Assembly (NCBI GenBank): GCA_016872195.1
Contig: VHAT01000022.1
Span: 1-32,271 of the forward strand
Direction: 5' to 3'
From: Sphingomonadales bacterium
GTDB lineage: Bacteria > Bacteroidota > Bacteroidia > Chitinophagales > Chitinophagaceae
Length of the DNA stretch: 32,271 bases
Both the position numbers and the translations under genes were made by a program. Under the pieces are notes generated by a model. It saw nothing but the letters and a program-made list of their open reading frames with translations. It was not told the origin of the DNA and searched no databases. This document shows, piece after piece, positions 8,505 to 14,431 of the stretch. How positions within the stretch are numbered: the stretch's first letter is position 1; each line of letters starts with the position of its first letter.

Positions 8505-9581
8505 ATGAAAAACCGGGCCTGGGTCATATTGGTGATATTGGCCGTAGGGATCAAGTGGGTCGCATTTTATCCGGAGTGGATCGAGCGAAACTATAGTCGG
8601 GGTCTCTTTCCGGTGTTAGCGGCCTTGCAACGTTTTTTGTTGGGATGGATCCCTTTTAGTGTGGGTGATCTTTTCTATGGCTTGTTGCTTTTATTGATCA
8701 TTTTCAAAACCACTGGTTTGTTCCGCGATCTCTATCGCAAAAGAGTAAACAGAAGCTACCTTGTACAGGGGGCGCAGCAAATTGTCTTTTCTTTTTTGTT
8801 CATCTACGTTTTTTTTAATCTTTTTTGGGGGCTTAACTATAGCCGAGCCGGGATCGGCTATCAATTGCAATTAAAGGCCGATAGTTCCAGCGTCGAAGAG
8901 ATCAACACACTCACAATAGCCTTATTGGCTAAGGCCGATTCCAATCGATCTTTATTGCCCCAGCAGGATAAGTGGTCTGCACTTCGTAAACGCAGTTTAT
9001 TTGCACAGGCCATGCTGCCTTACAGAGTAACTGGTCTTCCCTATTCTTTTTTATCCCATTCCTCATCTTCTGTCAAGCCCTCTTTATACAGCTATGTAGG
9101 CAATTATTTAGGCTTTCAAGGATATTATAATCCCTTCAGTGGAGAAGCACAGGTTAACACCACCATTCCTCCCATGTTGCAGCCATTTGTGGCCTTGCAC
9201 GAATTAGCCCACCAGGTGGGTTATGCCAAGGAGAGCGAAGCCAATTTTGTAGGATACCTGGCGGGCAAAAATCATCCGGATCCATTATTTCGGTATTCCG
9301 TTTATCTGGAGTTGTTCCGATATGCGCAGTCAGAATTATATCGACTCGATACAACGCGCGCTATGGCAGTTTACAAGTCTATTCCGGTGCCGATAAAAAA
9401 TGATCTTCGTATTATTAGAGATTTCTACAATTCTTATCAAACACCTGTAGAACGGATCATCATGACAGGGTATGAGTATTTTTTACAGGCCAACGATCAG
9501 CCGAAGGGCATGCGAAGTTATCACGAAGTAGTAGGGTGGGTAATTGCTCTTACCCGAAAAGAAGGAATGCAAGGCTTGTAA
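8505..9581 (+). CDS. DUF3810 family membrane protein with HELAHQ zinc-protease motif
   Basis: About 358 residues from the ATG at 8505 (MKNRAWVILVILAVG). The frame is open upstream to a TTG at 8439, which adds 22 residues but is a poorer start. Three hydrophobic segments fill roughly the first 120 residues, and the rest is soluble. The signature FVALHELAHQVGYAKESEAN contains HExxH with a downstream glutamate (KESEAN), the arrangement of zinc metallopeptidases, so the DUF3810 family is probably an integral-membrane protease. Family members are uncharacterised and the substrate is unknown. The gene stands alone on the plus strand, divergent from the DUF177 operon and convergent with dcd. Confidence 0.88.
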   Translation: MKNRAWVILVILAVGIKWVAFYPEWIERNYSRGLFPVLAALQRFLLGWIPFSVGDLFYGLLLLLIIFKTTGLFRDLYRKRVNRSYLVQGAQQIVFSFLFIYVFFNLFWGLNYSRAGIGYQLQLKADSSSVEEINTLTIALLAKADSNRSLLPQQDKWSALRKRSLFAQAMLPYRVTGLPYSFLSHSSSSVKPSLYSYVGNYLGFQGYYNPFSGEAQVNTTIPPMLQPFVALHELAHQVGYAKESEANFVGYLAGKNHPDPLFRYSVYLELFRYAQSELYRLDTTRAMAVYKSIPVPIKNDLRIIRDFYNSYQTPVERIIMTGYEYFLQANDQPKGMRSYHEVVGWVIALTRKEGMQGL

Positions 9582-9587
9582 AAAAGC

Positions 9588-10124
9588 TCAGAATGTGTTT
9601 TTCCACATCATACTCTCAACCGGCCGATCGGGCTGGTTGCTATACTTGGGATTTTTCTTTTGCTGATAAGAAACTTGAATAGGTCCCTCTACCGGAAAGT
9701 AGATCAATTGACCGATCGGCATTCCCTTATACACTTTGACCGGTTGCTTTACGGAGATCTCCAGTGTCCAGTTTCCGCAAAACCCTACATCCCCTTTGCC
9801 GGCGGTAGCATGAATATCGATACCCAAACGACCCGTGGAAGATTTTCCTTCCAGAAAAGGAACGTGTGCATGGGTTTCGGTGTACTCCTCGGTAACACCT
9901 AAATAAAATATATGTGGATAGAGTACGATTCCATCGTCAGGAATATCGAAATAATCAATTTGGTTGTGCTTTTTGGCATCGATCATGTGTTCTTTGTACG
10001 TGGCCAGTGTTTTTCCCAGGTGCACATCGTAGGAATTGCTGCCCAGACACTCCGGGCGGTAGGGATTGATCTTGATGGTGCCTTTTTCTATTTCTTCCAA
10101 AATTCTGCTATCAGAGAGTATCAT
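9588..10124 (-). CDS. dcd: dCTP deaminase
   Basis: 178 residues beginning MILSDSRILEEIEKGTIKI, with LGSNSYDVHLG, FLEGKSSTGRLGIDIH and TAGKGDVGFCGNWTLEIS: the trimeric dUTPase-fold signatures, including the S-S-x-x-R phosphate-binding loop and the glycine-rich deaminase motif. It deaminates dCTP to dUTP for thymidylate synthesis; bifunctional DCD-DUT versions exist, and this cannot be distinguished by eye. It is cytoplasmic and of normal length. It faces the DUF3810 gene with a 6-base gap and diverges from the phosphopantetheinyl transferase; TTATTTTG at 10150-10157 is a degenerate -7 candidate for it. Confidence 0.95.
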   Translation of the reverse strand: MILSDSRILEEIEKGTIKINPYRPECLGSNSYDVHLGKTLATYKEHMIDAKKHNQIDYFDIPDDGIVLYPHIFYLGVTEEYTETHAHVPFLEGKSSTGRLGIDIHATAGKGDVGFCGNWTLEISVKQPVKVYKGMPIGQLIYFPVEGPIQVSYQQKKNPKYSNQPDRPVESMMWKNTF

Positions 10125-10174
10125 AGTAGTATCTTCGATTAGGTACCGGCAAAATAACTAGGATTCTCTCTACT

Positions 10175-10810
10175 ATGCCGATTATTTTTCAACAAAGGCC
10201 CCAACCCCATCTGCAGGTCGCCGTTTGGCAGATCAGCGAACCCCTCTCTTTTTTTGAGCAACAGGTTTACGCAGCCCGTACCATCGATCACCCTCAGGTA
10301 AAATTGCGGCATTTGGCAGCGCGCTACGTATTGCAGCAACTGCGTCCTGGTTTTTCGCTTAGCGACCTGGTAGTATCCGATTCGGGTAAACCCGGTGTGG
10401 CCGATGGATCCTTTTATTTTTCGCTTACGCACTGCGCCGATCATGCCGCTGCCATCGTTTCTACGGCCGGTCCGGTAGGGGTAGACCTTGAACAATCAGG
10501 CGATCGGATCTTTAGGATCCGGCATAAATTTTTAAGTGATAAAGAACAAGACCTTTTACTGGCCAGTGCCGGGCTAACGCAGTTACAAGAAGGAATTGAC
10601 GCTGCTCAGTGGCTAACGCGTTGTTGGTCGGCAAAAGAGTCCGTATATAAATGGCAAGGGCAGTCCGGTATTGATTTTAGAGAGCAAATTCGTATTGAGC
10701 AAATTGATCCGCATCGTAATACGTTCAGTATTTTATTTACGCCCTTGTCTCAAGAAGTACAAGTAGGGTATTGCACGATAGGAAAGCTTGAACTGACGTG
10801 GACTAGCTAA
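10175..10810 (+). CDS. 4'-phosphopantetheinyl transferase superfamily protein
   Basis: 211 residues with the Sfp-type motifs in order: FSLTHC (83-88), the Mg-binding GVDLE (102-106) and WSAKESVYK (151-159). It transfers the 4'-phosphopantetheine arm from CoA to a serine of an acyl or peptidyl carrier protein. Its length is close to the two-subdomain Sfp type rather than the ~120-residue AcpS type, so it may serve fatty acid synthesis, secondary metabolism or both. No carrier-protein gene is nearby. A minus-strand tRNA terminator begins 11 bases after its stop. Confidence 0.92.
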   Translation: MPIIFQQRPQPHLQVAVWQISEPLSFFEQQVYAARTIDHPQVKLRHLAARYVLQQLRPGFSLSDLVVSDSGKPGVADGSFYFSLTHCADHAAAIVSTAGPVGVDLEQSGDRIFRIRHKFLSDKEQDLLLASAGLTQLQEGIDAAQWLTRCWSAKESVYKWQGQSGIDFREQIRIEQIDPHRNTFSILFTPLSQEVQVGYCTIGKLELTWTS

Positions 10811-10821
10811 AGTATGCGCAT

Positions 10822-10849
10822 AAAAAAACCTCCCATGTTTGGGAGGTTT
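10822..10849 (-). terminator. Rho-independent terminator of tRNA-Leu(TAA)
   Basis: On the reverse strand AAACCTCCC pairs with GGGAGGTTT around a 6-base loop, followed by a T run (the A run 10822-10828 on the plus strand). The stem touches the encoded CCA of the tRNA. Confidence 0.88.
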
Positions 10850-10937
10850 GGTGCCCCGGATCGGAGTTGAACCGATACGGCCATTGCTGGCCACAGGATT
10901 TTAAGTCCTGCGTGTCTACCAATTTCACCACCAGGGC
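10849..10937 (-). tRNA. tRNA-Leu (anticodon TAA), CCA encoded
   Basis: Class II tRNA with long variable arm. Acceptor GCCCTGG pairs with CCGGGGC; the anticodon stem CAGGA/TCCTG encloses CTTAAAA (anticodon TAA); the variable arm is GGCCAGCAATGGCC-like; the T arm is ATCGG/CCGAT with TTCAACT. The discriminator A is followed by CCA in the DNA (10849-10851). Without CCA it ends at 10852. Confidence 0.95.
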
Positions 10938-10948
10938 CATTGGGCGAC

Positions 10949-10978
10949 AAAAAAAATCCCCTCTTTGTCAAGAGAGGA
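10949..10978 (-). terminator. terminator between tRNA-Gly and tRNA-Leu
   Basis: The reverse strand shows TCCTCTCTT, loop GACA, AAGAGGGGA (one mismatch) and then eight Ts. It follows tRNA-Gly and precedes tRNA-Leu, so the two tRNAs are probably separate units or partly read through. Confidence 0.75.
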
Positions 10979-10982
10979 CTTT

Positions 10983-11058
<76 letters not shown>

Positions 11059-11100
11059 GGATAAAGAACTAAACTCTTTAATGGTTTAAAGAGCGGGGAG

Positions 11101-11108
11101 CAAAAATA
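11101..11108 (-). promoter_or_regulatory. -7 promoter box of tRNA-Gly
   Basis: Reverse-strand TATTTTTG lies 43 bases upstream of the tRNA 5' end. A TTTG is present at 11124-11127, but the 15-base spacing is short for a -33 box. Confidence 0.5.
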
Positions 11109-11142
11109 AGGTCTATAGGGGTTCAAAAAAAATTTTAGCCCC

Positions 11143-11373
11143 TTATTTATACTTTGGGGTATAGAGGCTGCTCTCTTGGACGGGCGCCGTAATTTTTTGG
11201 TAGCGTTTCGTATAGAGCATACTACAGGCCCCGAATAAAAAAGCGACCAGGCATCCCACTTGCAGGTAAAATAAAAAGCCAGAAGAGGAGATCCAGCTAT
11301 GAGTAAAGTCAGATTGCTGTATTTTTTCTAATTCCTGCTGGTATTCTTGTTGAACATCCTGTTGGGCGCTCAT
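11143..11373 (-). CDS. small single-pass membrane protein, unknown
   Basis: 76 residues from ATG at 11373. I do not recognise it. The first ~25 residues are glutamine-rich and probably helical (QQDVQQEYQQELEKIQQ); one hydrophobic span follows at about 31-53 (GFLFYLQVGCLVAFLFGACS), then a basic YTKRYQK and a polar tail, giving a single-pass topology with a short cytoplasmic or periplasmic helix. It lies 36 bases after the GT2 stop with its own TAATTTTG box in the gap, which supports a real gene. It ends before the tRNA-Gly promoter. Confidence 0.6.
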   Translation of the reverse strand: MSAQQDVQQEYQQELEKIQQSDFTHSWISSSGFLFYLQVGCLVAFLFGACSMLYTKRYQKITAPVQESSLYTPKYK

Positions 11374-11390
11374 AGGGCTTATTTTGAGGG

Positions 11391-11398
11391 CAAAATTA
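11391..11398 (-). promoter_or_regulatory. -7 promoter box for the 76-aa membrane protein
   Basis: Reverse-strand TAATTTTG, an exact TAnnTTTG match, lies 17 bases upstream of the ATG at 11373 and downstream of the GT2 stop. Confidence 0.5.
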
Positions 11399-11409
11399 AG
11401 GGATCGAAT

Positions 11410-12444
11410 CTAATTTTTTGCAGGGGTCTTTACAATTTGGTCGAAGGTTTTCTTTTGGCCCACAAAATACTTCCAAAGGACAGCGCCTCGATACAGACCC
11501 GGCAAACGATCGGTCCTATGCCGGGGAAACAAACTATTCGATTTCTCAGCCAATAGCCAGGCATAGGCGGCAAAATGGGCCTTGGCGACCGCCCACCAAT
11601 AGCCGGCATCTCCAGTAAATAAAGCCCGCCAGGCCGCAAGGGCATCCAGGGCCAGGCGTAGTGGCCAAATCCATAATAGGGATAGGATGGGCAGGTTCTT
11701 TAATAACATAATGTGGTTATTGCGGTAATTGAGAAAGGTCTTCTTGGCATTGCCGGTGGGTAAGGTTCCTCCTCCTTTGTGCCAAACTATCGCCTGCGGG
11801 CAGCTGAAGATCTTATAGCCGGCCGATTGTATTCTCCAACAAAGGTCAATCTCTTCTTGATGGGCAAAGAAGGAGGGGTCAAATCCTCCCAACTCTCTAT
11901 AAATGTTCGCTCGTATAAACATAGCCGCGCCACTAGCCCAAAAAATGGGTTCAGGGTGTTCGTATTGTCCCCGATCTTTTTCAAGATGATCGAATACGCG
12001 GCCCTTGGCAAAAGGATAGCCCAACCGATCGATCCAACCTCCGGCGGCCCCGGCATACTCAAAACAATCTTTCTGATCGAGTCGCAAGATCTTTGGCTGG
12101 CAGGCTGCGATCGATTGATCTTGTTGGAGTAGCGATACCATCGGGTTCAGAAAGGAGGGATGTGCTTCTACGTCAGAATTGAGGAGTAAGAAAAAGTCGG
12201 CTTCTACTTGTTGAAGCCCCAAATTATAGCCTCTTGCAAATCCCTCGTTGTTAGAAAGGCAAATAAGTTGAATGGCAGGGTAGGTGTTTCTAAGAAAGGC
12301 AATGGAGTCGTCGCTAGATCCATTGTCGATGACTACTATCTTGAATGCCTCGTATTGCGTGGCCTGTACGGAGGGTAAAAATTGTTGTAGCAGTGCAGAT
12401 CCATTCCAATTTAAGATAACGATGGCGACAGTGGGTAAAGGCAT
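11410..12444 (-). CDS. glycosyltransferase family 2 protein (rhamnosyltransferase-like)
   Basis: A GT-A fold inverting glycosyltransferase of 344 residues. The start MPLPTVAIVILNWNG is followed by VVIDNGSSDDS (nucleotide binding), FLLLNSDVE (DxD-type metal site in the NSD form), GGFDPSFFAHQEEIDLCWR (acceptor/catalytic ED region), and a hydrophobic C-terminal stretch (LLWIWPLRLALDALAAW) that suggests membrane association. The family adds sugars to cell-surface polysaccharide; donor and acceptor are unknown. A TTG at 12468 extends the frame by 8 codons, but it is inside the -7 box at 12466-12473, so the ATG at 12444 is used. It diverges from the histidine kinase. Confidence 0.9.
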   Translation of the reverse strand: MPLPTVAIVILNWNGSALLQQFLPSVQATQYEAFKIVVIDNGSSDDSIAFLRNTYPAIQLICLSNNEGFARGYNLGLQQVEADFFLLLNSDVEAHPSFLNPMVSLLQQDQSIAACQPKILRLDQKDCFEYAGAAGGWIDRLGYPFAKGRVFDHLEKDRGQYEHPEPIFWASGAAMFIRANIYRELGGFDPSFFAHQEEIDLCWRIQSAGYKIFSCPQAIVWHKGGGTLPTGNAKKTFLNYRNNHIMLLKNLPILSLLWIWPLRLALDALAAWRALFTGDAGYWWAVAKAHFAAYAWLLAEKSNSLFPRHRTDRLPGLYRGAVLWKYFVGQKKTFDQIVKTPAKN

Positions 12445-12465
12445 TGAACGGATAAAATAGTTATT

Positions 12466-12473
12466 CAAAAATA
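12466..12473 (-). promoter_or_regulatory. -7 promoter box of the GT2 gene
   Basis: Reverse-strand TATTTTTG begins 22 bases upstream of the ATG at 12444 and overlaps the alternative TTG, ruling that start out. Confidence 0.6.
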
Positions 12474-12506
12474 AGGCATGCCCATGATTCTCCCTTAAAT
12501 TCGGTT

Positions 12507-13658
12507 ATGCTACGCAGTCTTTTTAATTGGAAAACCCTACTCTCGCTGCTAGCCATTGGTATTGTGATCGGCACCCTGTTCTATTCACAATACCTGGCGC
12601 AGAAGATCGCTTTGCGCGAACGAAGACTGGTAGTGCAATGGGCTGAGGCCTCTCAATATCTTAGTAATGTGTCGAAGGAAGATGAGGTTTTTTTAGCCAG
12701 TTTGATTACGACTCGCAACGATTTTATTCCGATCATCGAGATCGATGAAAATGACAATATCATCAACTTTGTTAATCTGGATAGCGCACAAGCGGCCTCT
12801 TCTCCTTCTTTCTTATCTGATAAACTCGAGCAATTCAGAAAGCGAAACGATTCTTTGGTCTGGAGGGATTCCGCCGATCCCACCAAGTTTAATCGATATT
12901 TTTATGGCGAATCGGTCTTGTTGAATCAGGTTCGATATTTTCCACTGGTGCAACTGGGTATTGTTGCACTTTTTATTTTATTGACCATCGCCTCTCTCCA
13001 TACGAGCTATCGTTCCTCTCAAAATCAGATCTGGGTAGGGATGGCCAAGGAAACTGCGCATCAGTTGGGTACCCCCGTATCTTCTCTTCGGGGATGGGTA
13101 GAGATGCTAAGAGAATCGCCCGGTGCCGAAAAGGTGGTGCCCGAGCTAGAAAAAGATGTGGATCGATTGCAGCTGATCACGGATCGGTTTGGAAAGATCG
13201 GCAGCCCCCCTCAATTAGAAAGAACTGAGTTGGTCGCACAGGTTGGCAGCATGGTAGAGTATATGAAAAAGCGAGCCGGCGCCAAGATCGTCTTTACTAT
13301 TACGACAGACTCACCCCAACCCGTTTATGCCCAGCTTTCGCCCCCGCTTTTTGACTGGGTGATGGAGAATTTGCTTAAAAATGCACTCGATTCCATGAAC
13401 GGAGACGGAAAGGTAGCGGTTGCCATAGCTGAAACAGAAAGCTCCATAACGATCGATGTAAGTGATACGGGAAAGGGAATACCCAAGTCGCAGTGGAATA
13501 TAGTTTTTACCCCTGGATTTACCACTAAGAAAAGAGGGTGGGGGCTGGGGTTGAGCTTATCGCGGCGCATTATCGTGGAGTATCATCGGGGTGCCTTGTT
13601 TGTCAAGCAATCAGAACTTGGAAAGGGCACCACCTTTACGATCTCGCTCAAAAAATAG
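12507..13658 (+). CDS. membrane sensor histidine kinase
   Basis: 383 residues. TM1 at about 10-28, a ~110-residue extracytoplasmic sensor region, TM2 at about 148-165, then the kinase core: phospho-acceptor H185 in ETAHQLGTP, N box ENLLKNALD (287-295) with N288 and N292, G1 DTGKGI (320-325), F box FTPGFTT and G2 GWGLGL (344-349). It autophosphorylates in response to an unknown envelope signal and passes the phosphate to a response regulator. No regulator gene is adjacent (a tRNA follows), so it is an orphan here. The HQLGTP variant of the H box is common in Bacteroidota. Length and motif set are intact. Confidence 0.93.
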   Translation: MLRSLFNWKTLLSLLAIGIVIGTLFYSQYLAQKIALRERRLVVQWAEASQYLSNVSKEDEVFLASLITTRNDFIPIIEIDENDNIINFVNLDSAQAASSPSFLSDKLEQFRKRNDSLVWRDSADPTKFNRYFYGESVLLNQVRYFPLVQLGIVALFILLTIASLHTSYRSSQNQIWVGMAKETAHQLGTPVSSLRGWVEMLRESPGAEKVVPELEKDVDRLQLITDRFGKIGSPPQLERTELVAQVGSMVEYMKKRAGAKIVFTITTDSPQPVYAQLSPPLFDWVMENLLKNALDSMNGDGKVAVAIAETESSITIDVSDTGKGIPKSQWNIVFTPGFTTKKRGWGLGLSLSRRIIVEYHRGALFVKQSELGKGTTFTISLKK

Positions 13659-13662
13659 TCGT

Positions 13663-13670
13663 TATATTTG
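13663..13670 (+). promoter_or_regulatory. -7 promoter box of tRNA-Leu(GAG)
   Basis: TATATTTG matches TAnnTTTG and ends 28 bases before the tRNA 5' end. It lies just after the kinase stop codon. Confidence 0.65.
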
Positions 13671-13698
13671 CACCCCGCCGATTTTTAATCGGACTGTG

Positions 13699-13782
13699 GC
13701 CCAGGTGGCGAAATTGGTAGACGCGCTACTTTGAGGTGGTAGTGGCCGAAAGGCTGTGCTGGTTCGAATCCAGTCTTGGGCA
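13699..13782 (+). tRNA. tRNA-Leu (anticodon GAG)
   Basis: Class II tRNA: acceptor GCCCAGG/CTTGGGC, anticodon stem CTACT/GGTAG with loop TTGAGGT (anticodon GAG), long variable arm (GGCCGAAAGGCT-like), T arm CTGG/CCAG with TTCGAAT, discriminator A13782. CCA is not encoded. Confidence 0.94.
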
Positions 13783-13783
13783 C

Positions 13784-13817
13784 AAAAAAACCCGAATGGA
13801 TATGATTCGGGTTTTTT
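13784..13817 (+). terminator. bidirectional terminator between tRNA-Leu and the lipoprotein gene
   Basis: Stem CCCGAAT/ATTCGGG with a 7-base loop is flanked by an A run on the left and TTTTTT on the right. It serves tRNA-Leu on the plus strand and the convergent lipoprotein gene on the minus strand. Confidence 0.88.
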
Positions 13818-13842
13818 ATTTTGGTACTATTATTTGTGTTAT

Positions 13843-14268
13843 TTATTCATACTTACCCTGCAAGCCATTTAGCATAACCTTATAGGTAAACCTACAGCCA
13901 CTATTTTCTTTAAGTTTATCCATGAGTTTATTGAGTACTTCCATTTCAGAGTCATTGGTGTATAAATCTTTGTATTTTGCCTCTAATTTTTTTGTGCAGT
14001 TTTCAATACTCGTTTGCATATCTCCGACGCTGGCAAGACTTTCAAGGGCTTCTGTCGGATTTTCCTCTGCCCACTTGGTGATTGCTTCTTGGTCAGTTGG
14101 GTTTTCCATTAACCGTTTGAATTCGGGAGAGAGGTTTTGGGTTGCCTTATTCACGCAATCGCAGATGTCTGATGCAGCGTTGGAATAATCATCATCTCCC
14201 GCCATATTATTGCAGGATGATACTAGGATGGAGGCGGAGAGGGCAAGGATCCCGATGGTGAGTTTCAT
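13843..14268 (-). CDS. small lipoprotein, unknown function
   Basis: 141 residues from ATG at 14268 (MKLTIGILALSASILVSSC). The lipobox LVSSC is near residue 19 and the mature N-terminus is acidic (NNMAGDDD), favouring export to the outer membrane or surface in this phylum. The mature part is mostly helical and carries ICDCVNKA, a cysteine pair seen in small uncharacterised Bacteroidota lipoproteins, plus cysteines further on (ENCTKK and SGCRF). A TTG at 14298 gives ten more residues ahead of the signal peptide and is less likely. No function can be assigned. It converges on tRNA-Leu(GAG) across a shared terminator. Confidence 0.8.
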   Translation of the reverse strand: MKLTIGILALSASILVSSCNNMAGDDDYSNAASDICDCVNKATQNLSPEFKRLMENPTDQEAITKWAEENPTEALESLASVGDMQTSIENCTKKLEAKYKDLYTNDSEMEVLNKLMDKLKENSGCRFTYKVMLNGLQGKYE

Positions 14269-14431
14269 GGTATTTTTTTTTTGTACCGAATATATCAAAA
14301 TAATTTATTGCTCCTTTAATTTCTTGGTATTTTTACGAGTAATAAGTATTTTAATGGGGTAATCTAAGTAAAAGTGCTTAAATTTATTCTGCGAAAAGTA
14401 TACTTGCGTTAGAAGAGCAATTAGACTTTTG

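Noticed and set aside
12507-13658. Two-component operon
   Set aside because: No response regulator gene adjoins the kinase; a tRNA and a convergent lipoprotein gene follow, and a divergent GT2 gene precedes.
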